48,512 nucleotides of DNA, from NCBI GenBank assembly GCA_964633205.1, contig CAZWFN010000034.1, forward strand, positions 1-48,512. Reading direction: 5' to 3'. This document shows positions 39,828 through 47,855 of the stretch, piece after piece. Source of the stretch: CAYVQE01 sp964633205. GTDB taxonomy: Bacteria; Myxococcota; B64-G9. The position numbers and the translations under genes were made by a program. The first letter of the stretch is position 1. The number at the start of each line of letters is the position of its first letter. A model generated the notes under the pieces. The model searched no databases, was not told the DNA's origin, and saw only the letters and a list, made by a program, of their open reading frames with translations.

Positions 39828-39972
39828 GTGCGATCTCCTGGCTGCATCGCGAAAGAGTCGCCCGGAAGACAGCAGCCTGTCAACCAACGCCACAATGTGC
39901 TGGGAGATTCTGTCGCGCCAGGGTGGGCGGCCTGACCCTCACCTGGCTCCGAAGAAGACAGCCGGTGTCGAG

Positions 39973-40362
39973 CTACCATAGGCTGGGAACGCTGCTGGAG
40001 CGGCGCAGGCGTTTGTCCGCGGTGACCAGTCGGGCCTCGTGGGCGATGGCGGTGGCGGCGATGATGCGGTCGGCCGGGTCGCCGTGGAGGTTGAGGTCGG
40101 CGGCGCGTTGGGCGATTTCGATCGAGATGGGCAGCGTGCGGATGCCGCGGGTGGCCAGCGCCAGGCGTAGAAAGGCGCCGCAGTCGGTACCGGGGTCGAG
40201 GCGGCCGTGGGCGACCAACATGGCAGTCTCCCACAAGGAGATGTCGCTGAGCGCCAGGCGCGCCTCGGCGGCGGCGTTATCGATGGTGCGGCGGGCTCTG
40301 GCCGAGAGGCGCTGCGGGGCGAGGGCGTCGAAGATCAGGGCGCAGGTGTCAAGCAGGATCAT
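39973..40362 (-). CDS. vapC: PIN-domain ribonuclease toxin (VapC type)
   Basis: 129 residues; ATG 40362. Acidic PIN residues are present: Asp in ILLDTCALI, Glu in SLWETAML, and Asp in DPADRIIAATAI, with TADKRLRR near the end. It overlaps the antitoxin gene by 14 bases. PIN toxins cut tRNA or rRNA when free of antitoxin. The pair sits behind an operator-bearing promoter, as in autoregulated type II systems. Confidence 0.9.
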   Translation of the reverse strand: MILLDTCALIFDALAPQRLSARARRTIDNAAAEARLALSDISLWETAMLVAHGRLDPGTDCGAFLRLALATRGIRTLPISIEIAQRAADLNLHGDPADRIIAATAIAHEARLVTADKRLRRSSSVPSLW

Positions 40363-40585
40363 CGGCTTCCCAGCTCGAGTCGACCGGCTCGATCACATCG
40401 CCCACCCGGGCCCGTACGCGCAGCTCGGCCAGCGTCTCGCGGTTGCGGGCGTGCACCTCCGCGGGCGCCCGCAGTACGGCCACGGTGCGCCCCCGCCGCG
40501 TGATGCGGATCTCCTCGCCGCTCTGCACCCGATCCAGATAGGCGGGCAGATTGGCCCGCAGCTGGCTGACACCGACCTCGACCAT
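40349..40585 (-). CDS. Phd/YefM-type antitoxin
   Basis: 78 residues; ATG 40585 with a strong AAAAGGAGG. EVGVSQLRANLPAYLDRVQSGEEIRITRRGRTVAVL is the Phd/YefM DNA-binding fold, followed by a disordered-looking C-terminus that would bind the PIN toxin. It is the first gene of the operon and probably represses it through the inverted repeat at 40600-40618. Confidence 0.9.
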   Translation of the reverse strand: MVEVGVSQLRANLPAYLDRVQSGEEIRITRRGRTVAVLRAPAEVHARNRETLAELRVRARVGDVIEPVDSSWEADDPA

Positions 40586-40599
40586 GGGCGGCCTCCTTT

Positions 40600-40639
40600 T
40601 GTACAACTCAATTGTACATAAATTGCGCCCGCCGAGCAA
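40600..40639 (-). promoter_or_regulatory. Promoter and operator of the Phd-PIN operon
   Basis: On the minus strand TTGCTC (40639-40634) and TACAAT (40616-40611) are 17 bases apart. A perfect inverted repeat TGTACAA-5 bp-TTGTACA (40600-40606, 40612-40618) overlaps the -10. This fits binding by the antitoxin, as in Phd-like autoregulation. Confidence 0.7.
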
Positions 40640-40724
40640 GCCGGTTCGCTTCGCCCGGCGTGAGCGCCGGCCGGGAACGGTCATTCACGGCCGAGCAGGT
40701 GCGGTCCGCACGCGAGCGTCCAGA

Positions 40725-42773
40725 TCAGGGTCTCGCCGGTGGTGTAGGCGGCGTCGTTGCGGCCACCCGGTCGAGGTCCCAGACGAGGATGTCGCCGTCG
40801 GCGTGGCCGCTGATCAGCCGCCGGGCGCCGGGCATGAAGCGCAGCGCGGTCACCGGGGCCGGCAGGGCGGGGATGGACTCGGCCAGCCCGCCGCTGGCGG
40901 CGTCGAGCAGCAGCAGCCGCGGTGGGGCCTTGGCGGCCGGCCGGCCGGCCACGGCCAGGCGGCGGTCCTCGGGCGAGAAGGCCAGGGCGGTCACGCGGGC
41001 CAGGCCGCAGTCGGTCTCCAGCAGCAGCCCGCCGCCTTCCAGGTCGAACAGCCGCAGCGGCGCACCGGTGGCGCTGCAGGCCAGCCAATGGTGGCTGTGG
41101 GCGAAGGCGCAGCGCAGCTCGCGGTTGGTCTCCAGCGCGATACGGCCAGCCCGGGTGCCGGCCGGCAACCGCCAGACGCCTAGCCGCGCGCCGCGCCGGG
41201 CCGATACGCTGCGCTGCGAGGCTTGCTCGGCGCGGACGAAGTGGCGGCCGCCGGGCGAGATGCCGATGATGGCGGGCGGGCGGGCATCGATGCCTCGCTC
41301 CGCGACGCCCAACGGCAGGTAACGCACCAGCGCTCCGCTGCGCGGCTCGTGTATGAGCACGTCGCCCTGGCGGGTGTGGCTGTAGAGCCGGGCGCCGCCG
41401 GCGGCAAAGACCGGATGGCGCAGCTGGGGGTAGGGATCGAGATCGGCCAGCACCCGGCTCGCGCCGCGCCGCTGGATGCGTATCGCTTCGGCCAGGTGGC
41501 CCTCTTCCGCCGCGAAGCTGGAGCGCAGGGCCAACAGCTGGCCGTCCGCTGAGATGGCACCGGTGGCGCCCGCATCGCCGAGGCCGCTGTGGATCAGGCG
41601 CCCGCACCGTTGCTGCAGATCCCAGAGGAAGAAGGCGCCCGCGGCGCCGCTGGACAGCAGGTAGCGGCTGCGGGCGGCCAGCGACAGGCGCCGCACGGCG
41701 CCGCCGTGGCCGCGCGGGGGCCGCAGCGGGCGGCCGGCGGCCGCATCCCAGAAGCGCAGCGTGCGGCCGCTGGCGGTCGCCAACCGACCGCCCTCGGGGG
41801 CCAGGGCAAAGGCGGCCGCCTCCGGCACCACCAGCAGCCGCTCGGGCGCGTCGCCCCTGTCCGCGGCCAGCCGCCAGACGTGTACCTGGGACTGGTCCTT
41901 GTAGTTCAGCCACCAGCGCAGCAGCAGGCGCCGGCCGCCGGGGGCGAAGGCGGCCGCCAGCGGTTTGTGCGCGCTGGGCCCGCGGATGACGGGAGCGAGC
42001 GGCTGCTCGGCGCCGAGGTCCCACAGCCGCACCCGAGAGCGGCGGAATTCGCCCACCGCGGCCAGCGCGCCGTCCGGCGCCAGCGCGATGCAGCTGAAGT
42101 CGCCGTGCTTCTCGTGGTGGACGGCCAGCGGCAGCCCGTCTGCCACCCGCCAGACGGCGAAGCCCTGCCACCAGGTGGTGGCCAGCAGCCGACCGTCGGC
42201 GCTGAAAGACAGCGGACCCATCTGGTAGAGCCCGTACTCGCCGGCCGACAGACTGCGCACCACCCGGCGGCTGGCCAGATGGAGCAGCTCGACCTGCCGG
42301 CCCTTGCCGTAGGCCAGCCGATCGCCGGCCGGCGAGAATGCCAGCGGGCCGCTGGCGCGCACCACGTGGTAGAGCTCGGCCGCGGGCAGGCTCCAGATCT
42401 GGATCTCGGTGCGGGTGGCGGTCGCCAGATAGCGCCCGTCGGCCGACCAGCGCACCCGCTCGGCCCCCGAGCCCAGGCTGTCGCCCAGCCGGCGGACGGT
42501 GCGCAGCCGCCGGCCGCTGGCCGCGTCCCAGATGTGGACGGCGCCGGCGTCGCCCACCGTGGCCAGCCGCTGGCCGTCGGGCGAGTAGGCCACATCGCGG
42601 ACCGGCTGATGGGAGCGGAAGCGCACGGCCCCGAAGCGGGCCAGGGCGCCGGGTGGCAGCGCGACCTCGTCGGCGGCGACGGACGCGGCGGGCCCGTCGG
42701 GCTCGCCGGCCCGCGCAGCAAGGGCCAGCAGCAGCGCGGCCAGCACCGAGAATGTCGGTCCGATTGCTTTCAC
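40725..42773 (-). CDS. Exported WD40-repeat protein
   Basis: 682 residues from GTG 42773, which overlaps the lipoprotein stop by 4 bases (GTGA). A signal peptide (TFSVLAALLLALAARAG) precedes the WD40 blades. Repeats include RDVAYSPDGQRLATVGDAGAVHIWDAASG, VRWSADGRYLATATRTEIQIWSLP and DGDILVWDLDR near the C-terminus; about 12-14 blades would make two propellers. WD40 proteins are protein-interaction scaffolds. It is translationally coupled to the lipoprotein upstream, so the two probably form an envelope complex of unknown role. Confidence 0.9.
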   Translation of the reverse strand: MKAIGPTFSVLAALLLALAARAGEPDGPAASVAADEVALPPGALARFGAVRFRSHQPVRDVAYSPDGQRLATVGDAGAVHIWDAASGRRLRTVRRLGDSLGSGAERVRWSADGRYLATATRTEIQIWSLPAAELYHVVRASGPLAFSPAGDRLAYGKGRQVELLHLASRRVVRSLSAGEYGLYQMGPLSFSADGRLLATTWWQGFAVWRVADGLPLAVHHEKHGDFSCIALAPDGALAAVGEFRRSRVRLWDLGAEQPLAPVIRGPSAHKPLAAAFAPGGRRLLLRWWLNYKDQSQVHVWRLAADRGDAPERLLVVPEAAAFALAPEGGRLATASGRTLRFWDAAAGRPLRPPRGHGGAVRRLSLAARSRYLLSSGAAGAFFLWDLQQRCGRLIHSGLGDAGATGAISADGQLLALRSSFAAEEGHLAEAIRIQRRGASRVLADLDPYPQLRHPVFAAGGARLYSHTRQGDVLIHEPRSGALVRYLPLGVAERGIDARPPAIIGISPGGRHFVRAEQASQRSVSARRGARLGVWRLPAGTRAGRIALETNRELRCAFAHSHHWLACSATGAPLRLFDLEGGGLLLETDCGLARVTALAFSPEDRRLAVAGRPAAKAPPRLLLLDAASGGLAESIPALPAPVTALRFMPGARRLISGHADGDILVWDLDRVAATTPPTPPARP

Positions 42774-44047
42774 CGTTCCGCCCCGGCTGACTCTCGTTTT
42801 TGGATGTCGGCGGCCCGGATGCAGACCGGCACGGCCACCCCGCTGGCTTCCAGGCATCGCCGGCCGCCCGCGTCCGGTCGCTTGTCGAGCTCGAGCCGCA
42901 GCAGCAGCTCGCCGGCCGGGCGGCCGTCGGGCCAGAAGACCGGCGTGCCCGGCGCCACCCGATAGGCTGGCCGCGGCGGCCGGCGCCTGCGGGATCCGCC
43001 GCCCCCGATAGTGCCAAGGCCGCCAGCGCCCGGCTTGTGTTCGCTAAAAACAGCCGGCTCCAGCCGCAGGGTCAGCTTCAGACAGGCCGTGGCCAGCTGC
43101 ACCGGGTCGGCTTGGCCGTTCTGGGCCAAGGCCAGCTGTTGGGAGAGCTGGTCAGCGCGGCCGATCAGCTCGCCGTCGAGCACCAGCCGGGCGCGATCGG
43201 CGACGAAGCTGTTGGGCCGCGATCGGTGCGCGCGGCCCAGCAGCGGTGAGCGGGCCTGCCTGGCCCAGCCGTAGCGCGGCCGCTCGTGCTCGAAGGGCTG
43301 CGGGCCGGGGTAGGCCAGGGCGATGGCTGCGGCCGGCAGCTCGAGCTCCAGCGCCACACCGGCCGCGGCCACCGCCCAGCCGCCCTTGCGGGCGAAGGCC
43401 GGTACGGCCACGGCCAGCCCGGGTGCCAGGGCGAAGCCGGTGCCGTCGGCGAAGCGCCGCTCCACCCGGCGGCCCAGCAGCGGCACCAGGTCGGCGCGGC
43501 GCACCCAGGTCTCCAGCCTGAAGCGCGGATCGGCCGCGCCGCCGTGGCAGTGGCCGGAGCGTTGCTGGCGGCGCATCCCGCGCACCCGCAGCACCGGCCC
43601 GCGGTCGGCCAGGATCGCGACCGGCTCCACGCCGAGCCTGCGGGACGGATAGCGACCGGCCAGCCGGGCGGTGTCGATCTGCAGCGGGCCGGCCGGCGGG
43701 TCCGCGGCCGCCCGGGCCGCGGCCTGGCTCGGATGGCGAACCGCGTCGGGCCCCAGCAGCGCATAACCGGACAGCTCGGCCTGGCCCAGCCGCCGGCGCA
43801 AGCCGGCCCAGTCCGGCCGCGGCGGGTCCGGCCGCCGGGGCGGCAGCTCCACTGCAGCCGCCTCCGGCGGCACCAGCGACACCGGCTCGGATCGCTCGGC
43901 TCCGCCCTGCGCCGGCGCTTGCTGCGGCGCGCGGGCCATGCACGAGACCAGCGCGCAGACGGCCAGCAGCAGACAGAGCCGTAGGCCATGCAGGCGGTGT
44001 AGCCGGTGTGGCCGGTGTAGCCGGAGACGGAGCATGCTGGGGCACAT
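42770..44047 (-). CDS. Lipoprotein of unknown function, partner of the WD40 gene
   Basis: 425 residues from ATG 44047, or 421 from ATG 44035; neither has a strong ribosome site. A positively charged, His/Leu/Arg/Pro-repeat start (encoded by 9-base repeats at about 43993-44025) leads to a helix and lipobox (LAVCALVSC). The rest has no recognised domain. It is Arg/Ala/Pro-rich, with segments such as DTARLAGRYPSRRLGVEPVAIL and GIGGGG-like Gly runs near residue 340. The His-rich signal region is unusual. It forms an operon with the WD40 gene. Confidence 0.75.
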   Translation of the reverse strand: MCPSMLRLRLHRPHRLHRLHGLRLCLLLAVCALVSCMARAPQQAPAQGGAERSEPVSLVPPEAAAVELPPRRPDPPRPDWAGLRRRLGQAELSGYALLGPDAVRHPSQAAARAAADPPAGPLQIDTARLAGRYPSRRLGVEPVAILADRGPVLRVRGMRRQQRSGHCHGGAADPRFRLETWVRRADLVPLLGRRVERRFADGTGFALAPGLAVAVPAFARKGGWAVAAAGVALELELPAAAIALAYPGPQPFEHERPRYGWARQARSPLLGRAHRSRPNSFVADRARLVLDGELIGRADQLSQQLALAQNGQADPVQLATACLKLTLRLEPAVFSEHKPGAGGLGTIGGGGSRRRRPPRPAYRVAPGTPVFWPDGRPAGELLLRLELDKRPDAGGRRCLEASGVAVPVCIRAADIQKRESAGAER

Positions 44048-44217
44048 GTAGCATGGGACGGAAAAGATGGCGATGGTGCGGATCCCATCCGTTTGGTATT
44101 GGGCATGGGTTGGACAGGGCCTATGCGGATCGAGCTTGTAAGGCTGCGGCGAGCCGATCCATGGTTGGGGCTGAAGCAATGGTAGGGGCTGAAGCCATGG
44201 ACGAGCGGAGGTAGGTC

Positions 44218-45297
44218 ATGAGGACGCTGATCTCGCCATCGGTCTTGCTGCTCGGCTCGGCGCTGCTCGGCGCCTGCGCCGACGAGGCCGGCAACCGTTC
44301 GCCGCCTCTGGTGCTGACGGTCAGCACACCGGATGAAACGCCGCCGGACTGGGGCGACCAGAAGGAGGTGCGGGTCGAGCTGGTCGATCCGAAGGATGCC
44401 GGGTCCGAGTTGCGGCTGGACTGGAAGCCGCCTAGCGATACGGTCGGGGTGGTCGGCATCGCGCTCATGTGCGGCGATGAGGTCGTGGCCGAGATAGACC
44501 CCGAGGCCACCAGCCACCGTCTCGCACTGCCAGAGATCTGCGACGCTGCCAGGCTGGTGGCCCGCGATGCCGCCGGGCTGCGTTCGGCGGGGCTGCCGCT
44601 GGATCTCTCGGCGCTGGACCGCAATCGCCTGCACAGGCGAGTGGATAAGGAAATCACAGGCAAGGCGGGCCTACTGGCAGTGTTGGCCAAGAAGGGGAGC
44701 GCTCATGGCAGCGGCGGCTTGTCGGGCCCGGCAAGGGCATTCGCCAGGGACGATTTGCTGAGCACGGCCGATATCGGCTCCCTGGTCAGCAAGAGCCACG
44801 GCGGCAAGGGCGCGGCCGCGGCCCTGGGCGTCGGCGGGCTCGATTCGAGCGGCACGGCAGGCCGCGGCCATGGCGGCCTCGGTGCGGGTCGCATCGGCAT
44901 TAGCGGGCGGCCGGCGAAGGGGAATACAGAGTCCGCTATTGAGCGGCCCGGCGGGCAGGAGCAAGAAATAGCACAAGAAAGAGCAACCGTGCGAATCGAC
45001 TCGATCAGCACCAGCGGTGACAGCCTCGACTCCGACGAGATGCGCGCCTTGCTCCTCTCCTGCAAACAGCGCCTGCTCGGCTGCTACCGTGACCTGTTGG
45101 AGCGCGAGGCCGACCAGAGCGGCAGCCGCATCTTCTCGCTCGAGTTCCGACAGGGTGAAGCCAGGACCCCTCTCCCCCGTGGCGGCAGCCTAAGAGACGC
45201 CGTCTTCGACCACTGTCTCGCCGGCGTCCTCGGTGACCTGAAAGCCCCCGGCGCCATGGGCCAGGCCACGGTCATGCTCTCCTTCCAGAAGGAGTGA
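44218..45297 (+). CDS. Lipoprotein with AgmX/PglI-like C-terminal domain
   Basis: 359 residues; ATG 44218 with GGAGGTAGG upstream. The lipobox is LLGAC. A Gly/Ser/Ala-rich middle (LSTADIGSLVSKSHGG to GLGAGRIGIS) separates the anchor from the C-terminal domain, where CKQRLLGCYRDLLEREADQSG to DAVFDHCLAGVLGDLKAPG matches the CYxxxL...xxC pattern of AgmX/PglI-type (TonB C-terminal-like) domains common in Myxococcota. Such domains often work with gliding or cargo-transport machinery, but no motor genes are nearby. Confidence 0.82.
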   Translation: MRTLISPSVLLLGSALLGACADEAGNRSPPLVLTVSTPDETPPDWGDQKEVRVELVDPKDAGSELRLDWKPPSDTVGVVGIALMCGDEVVAEIDPEATSHRLALPEICDAARLVARDAAGLRSAGLPLDLSALDRNRLHRRVDKEITGKAGLLAVLAKKGSAHGSGGLSGPARAFARDDLLSTADIGSLVSKSHGGKGAAAALGVGGLDSSGTAGRGHGGLGAGRIGISGRPAKGNTESAIERPGGQEQEIAQERATVRIDSISTSGDSLDSDEMRALLLSCKQRLLGCYRDLLEREADQSGSRIFSLEFRQGEARTPLPRGGSLRDAVFDHCLAGVLGDLKAPGAMGQATVMLSFQKE

Positions 45298-45415
45298 GCG
45301 CTACACGGTTGGATCGAGACTAGGCTGCTGGAATATCGGCATTGGTCCTGCGTCTTATCCTGGTTCCATATTGGCTGGGATCGATCGGCATGCATGACAC
45401 GAGCGGGAGGTGGTG

Positions 45416-45689
45416 ATGGTCTGGGGCCGTTGGGTCGGAGATGTCTTGGTGGCGATTCTGGTGCTGGGCGCCGGGGGTGGGGTGCGGGCCGGGCAGGGGC
45501 GCTGCGAGCTGGTAGAGGCCATGGACAAGGGTGAGCTGATGCTGAGCTGCTCGGTGACGGCCCCCGATCGCCAGGCCGGCATCCGGGGCGCTGAAGGGGC
45601 TGGTGCGGAAGCTGCGGGCCCGGTTCAAGGGTGGACAGACGGCCGTGCTCAGCAACCACCACAACGCCATCGCCGTCATCGGCCGCTGA
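45416..45689 (+). CDS. Small exported protein, frameshifted
   Basis: ATG 45416 with GGGAGG 5 bases upstream starts a signal peptide (VGDVLVAILVLGAGGGVRAG). The frame then reads through CELVEAMDKGELMLSCSVTAP. Removing one G from GGGG (45585-45588) joins it to ALKGLVRKLRARFKGGQTAV and a C-terminal SNHHNAIAVIGR ending at 45689. The joined protein is about 90 residues, and the second half has clearly better codon use in the shifted frame. Family unknown. A sequencing indel or a recent mutation are equally possible. Confidence 0.6.
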
Positions 45690-45711
45690 GCACCGGCGCT
45701 GGATCGGGGAG

Positions 45712-46344
45712 CTACAGCAGGTAGAGCAGCAGGCCGACGCCCACGTAGGGCTGGACGTAGGTCTGGGCGTCGATATTGACCGAGGCGTCGGGGTACTCCT
45801 TCTCCAGCCGGCGCCCGGCCCAGTCGCCGGCCTGGGGGTAGAACTGGATTCCGGCGCCGAAGGACAGCGACAGCAGCCGGGTCAGCCTGAGCTCGCCCTG
45901 CCAGCCGACCAACCCGCCCCAGCCGAACTTGCCGTCCCAGATGGCGCCGGCGCGCAGGCCGTGGCTCATGCGGCTCTGGTCCGAGTTGAAGAACACCAGC
46001 ACCGAGCCGGTGGCGTGCAGGCTGTAGTCGGCGATGATGCCGGTCTCATCGCCGGTGATGAAGATCAGGATGGGCAGCAGGCCGAAGGCGGCCTCGAAGG
46101 CCACGTGGTCGTAGCGGCCGCGGATCTGGGCGGCGATGAAGCCCAGCTCCTTGACGGTGGAGACGCCCAGCGCCAGGTGGCGCTGGTAGACCTCGGCCGC
46201 CGGGGCCGCGTCCTCATCGGCCGGTGCGCTGGCAGCCGGCGGCGCGGCGTCGTCCGGCAGCTGCGCTCCTCCGGCTCGCGCCGCAAAGGGCGCGCCGGCC
46301 ACGGCGCACAGCAGCAGACATGAGGCCAGACAGGTCGCTCGCAT
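45712..46344 (-). CDS. Exported beta-barrel-like protein of unknown function
   Basis: 210 residues; ATG 46344 preceded by GAGAGGGGG. The signal peptide (CLASCLLLCAVAGAPFAARAG) is followed by an Ala/Pro-rich linker (about 28-50). Amphipathic strands follow (IRGRYDHVAFEAAFGLLPIL, FGWGGLVGWQGELRLTRLLSLSFGAGIQFYP, VQPYVGVGLLLYLL). The pattern resembles small outer-membrane barrels but no family is clear. It lies just downstream of the CDP-alcohol transferase gene on the same strand (64-base gap). Confidence 0.75.
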   Translation of the reverse strand: MRATCLASCLLLCAVAGAPFAARAGGAQLPDDAAPPAASAPADEDAAPAAEVYQRHLALGVSTVKELGFIAAQIRGRYDHVAFEAAFGLLPILIFITGDETGIIADYSLHATGSVLVFFNSDQSRMSHGLRAGAIWDGKFGWGGLVGWQGELRLTRLLSLSFGAGIQFYPQAGDWAGRRLEKEYPDASVNIDAQTYVQPYVGVGLLLYLL

Positions 46345-46408
46345 TCGGTTCCCCCTCTCGTCCCGGTGCGTGGAATTCTTTCACGGCCGTCGGTCGACTG
46401 CAGCCGGC

Positions 46409-47851
46409 TCAGCCGCGCACCAGATCGCCCTCGGCCACGCCGTAGTTGCCGCTGTCGGCGGCCAGTGCGGCGATCAACCAGCGGCGGCGGCCGATGACCA
46501 GGTAGAGGATGACGCTGGTCAACACCAGTGCCGCGAAGTCGGCCAGGGCCAGGATCAGCCAGGCCTGACCGGCCAGGCCGACCAGAAAGAGGATGAACAC
46601 GTGGCTGTCGCGCTTGAGCACCTTGGCCATCACCCGGCCCACACTCCCGGCCCAGCTGCGCGAGCGCTCGATCGACTGGACCAGCGGCCGGAAGAACGCG
46701 ATCAGCGAAGCCGTCTGGCCGTAGCGGAGCAGGAAGAACAGCATCAGGGCGAAGGCCACCGCGATCAGGGCCAGGAACAGCCCGGCCGCCGCCGGCACCA
46801 GCCAGCCGCCGTGGCCGCGCCACAGGCCGATGACCACGCCGACGATGAAGCCGGTGGTCGAGACGTTGTCGACGATGGTGTCGAGCAGCGATCCGAGCTT
46901 GGAGGTCTGGTAGCGCAGCCGGGCGATCTCACCGTCGCAGCCGTCCAGGATGGAGTTGAACTGCAACAGCGCAGCGCCCACGGCCACCGGCCAGTAGCCG
47001 CCCTGGGCGGCGAACCAGGCGCTGGCCAGACCCACCAGCAGGCTGAACAGGGTCAGCACGTTGGGGTGGATGGGCAAGCGGATGAGCACCTTGCTCATGG
47101 CCAGCGACAGCGGCCGGTTGAGGTTGCGCGAGATGAAGCCGTCGGTGCTCTTGCGCAGGGTGTTGAACAGGCCGCGTTCCGCGGGCGCCACGTCGGTCCG
47201 GTCGCGCAGCGGCGCCCAGAACCCGGCCGTGGCCGGCAGCAGCTCCAGCCGGCCGCGTTCGGCCGACTCGGCCAGCCCGGCCTGCAGGCGGCCGATCACC
47301 TGCTCGGCCAGCGAGGCGTCGCCGGCAGCGTCCGGTTCGACCAGCGTCAGCAGGTGTCCGGGCTCGGGCACCAGGAACAACCCGGCGGTGATGCGCGCGG
47401 TCCGGCCGACGTCCACCAGGCCGTCGGCCCGGCTGCCGGCCGAGGTCACCCCGCGCACCAGCGACAAGCCGTCCAGCCGGCCCGCGGGCCGGTCGACCAC
47501 CAGGGCGCTGGGCCGCCCGCTGGGCGCGCCGAGCAGGGCGCCCAGCAGGCCGTGCTCGAACACCACGTCGCTGGCCAGCATCACCGTCGGCCCGGGGCCG
47601 CGTTCGAGTTGGTCGAGCAGCTCGGCCAGCGGGGTGTCGGGGCCGTGCCAGTCGAGGTCGAGACCCAGGGCGCCGGCCGGCCGCAGCCCCCGGCGGTAGG
47701 CGTCGGGGGTCCGCGGGCACAGCAGCTGGACCCGCTCGACGCCCTTCTCGCGCAAGGCCAACAGCAGCCGTTCCAGCAGCGGCAGCCCGGCCACCCGGGA
47801 GTGGGTCAGGTCGGGGCTCTGATCGGGAGGGATGGCGATCAGCGCTTGCAT
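46409..47851 (-). CDS. DIPPS-like CDP-alcohol phosphatidyltransferase with degenerate nucleotidyltransferase domain
   Basis: 480 residues; ATG 47851. Residues about 235-470 are a CDP-alcohol transferase: TDGFISRNLNRPLS, then SILDGCDGEIARLRYQTSKLG, with D306-G-x2-A-R311-x8-G320-x3-D324-x3-D328. These blocks match the DIPPS half of archaeal IPCT-DIPPS fusions, which join CDP-inositol to inositol phosphate. The N-terminal 220 residues look like the IPCT nucleotidyltransferase half (GLPLLERLLLALREKGVERV), but the LAAGxGxR nucleotide loop is lost. A catalytically intact IPCT-like enzyme lies at 21957-22811. It follows a Gfo/Idh gene by 4 bases. Confidence 0.9.
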   Translation of the reverse strand: MQALIAIPPDQSPDLTHSRVAGLPLLERLLLALREKGVERVQLLCPRTPDAYRRGLRPAGALGLDLDWHGPDTPLAELLDQLERGPGPTVMLASDVVFEHGLLGALLGAPSGRPSALVVDRPAGRLDGLSLVRGVTSAGSRADGLVDVGRTARITAGLFLVPEPGHLLTLVEPDAAGDASLAEQVIGRLQAGLAESAERGRLELLPATAGFWAPLRDRTDVAPAERGLFNTLRKSTDGFISRNLNRPLSLAMSKVLIRLPIHPNVLTLFSLLVGLASAWFAAQGGYWPVAVGAALLQFNSILDGCDGEIARLRYQTSKLGSLLDTIVDNVSTTGFIVGVVIGLWRGHGGWLVPAAAGLFLALIAVAFALMLFFLLRYGQTASLIAFFRPLVQSIERSRSWAGSVGRVMAKVLKRDSHVFILFLVGLAGQAWLILALADFAALVLTSVILYLVIGRRRWLIAALAADSGNYGVAEGDLVRG

Positions 47852-47855
47852 CGTT

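Noticed and set aside
45410..45724. The small secreted protein read entirely in its first frame
   Set aside because: The second half becomes Pro/Gln/Arg-rich with poor codon use; the shifted frame fits better.
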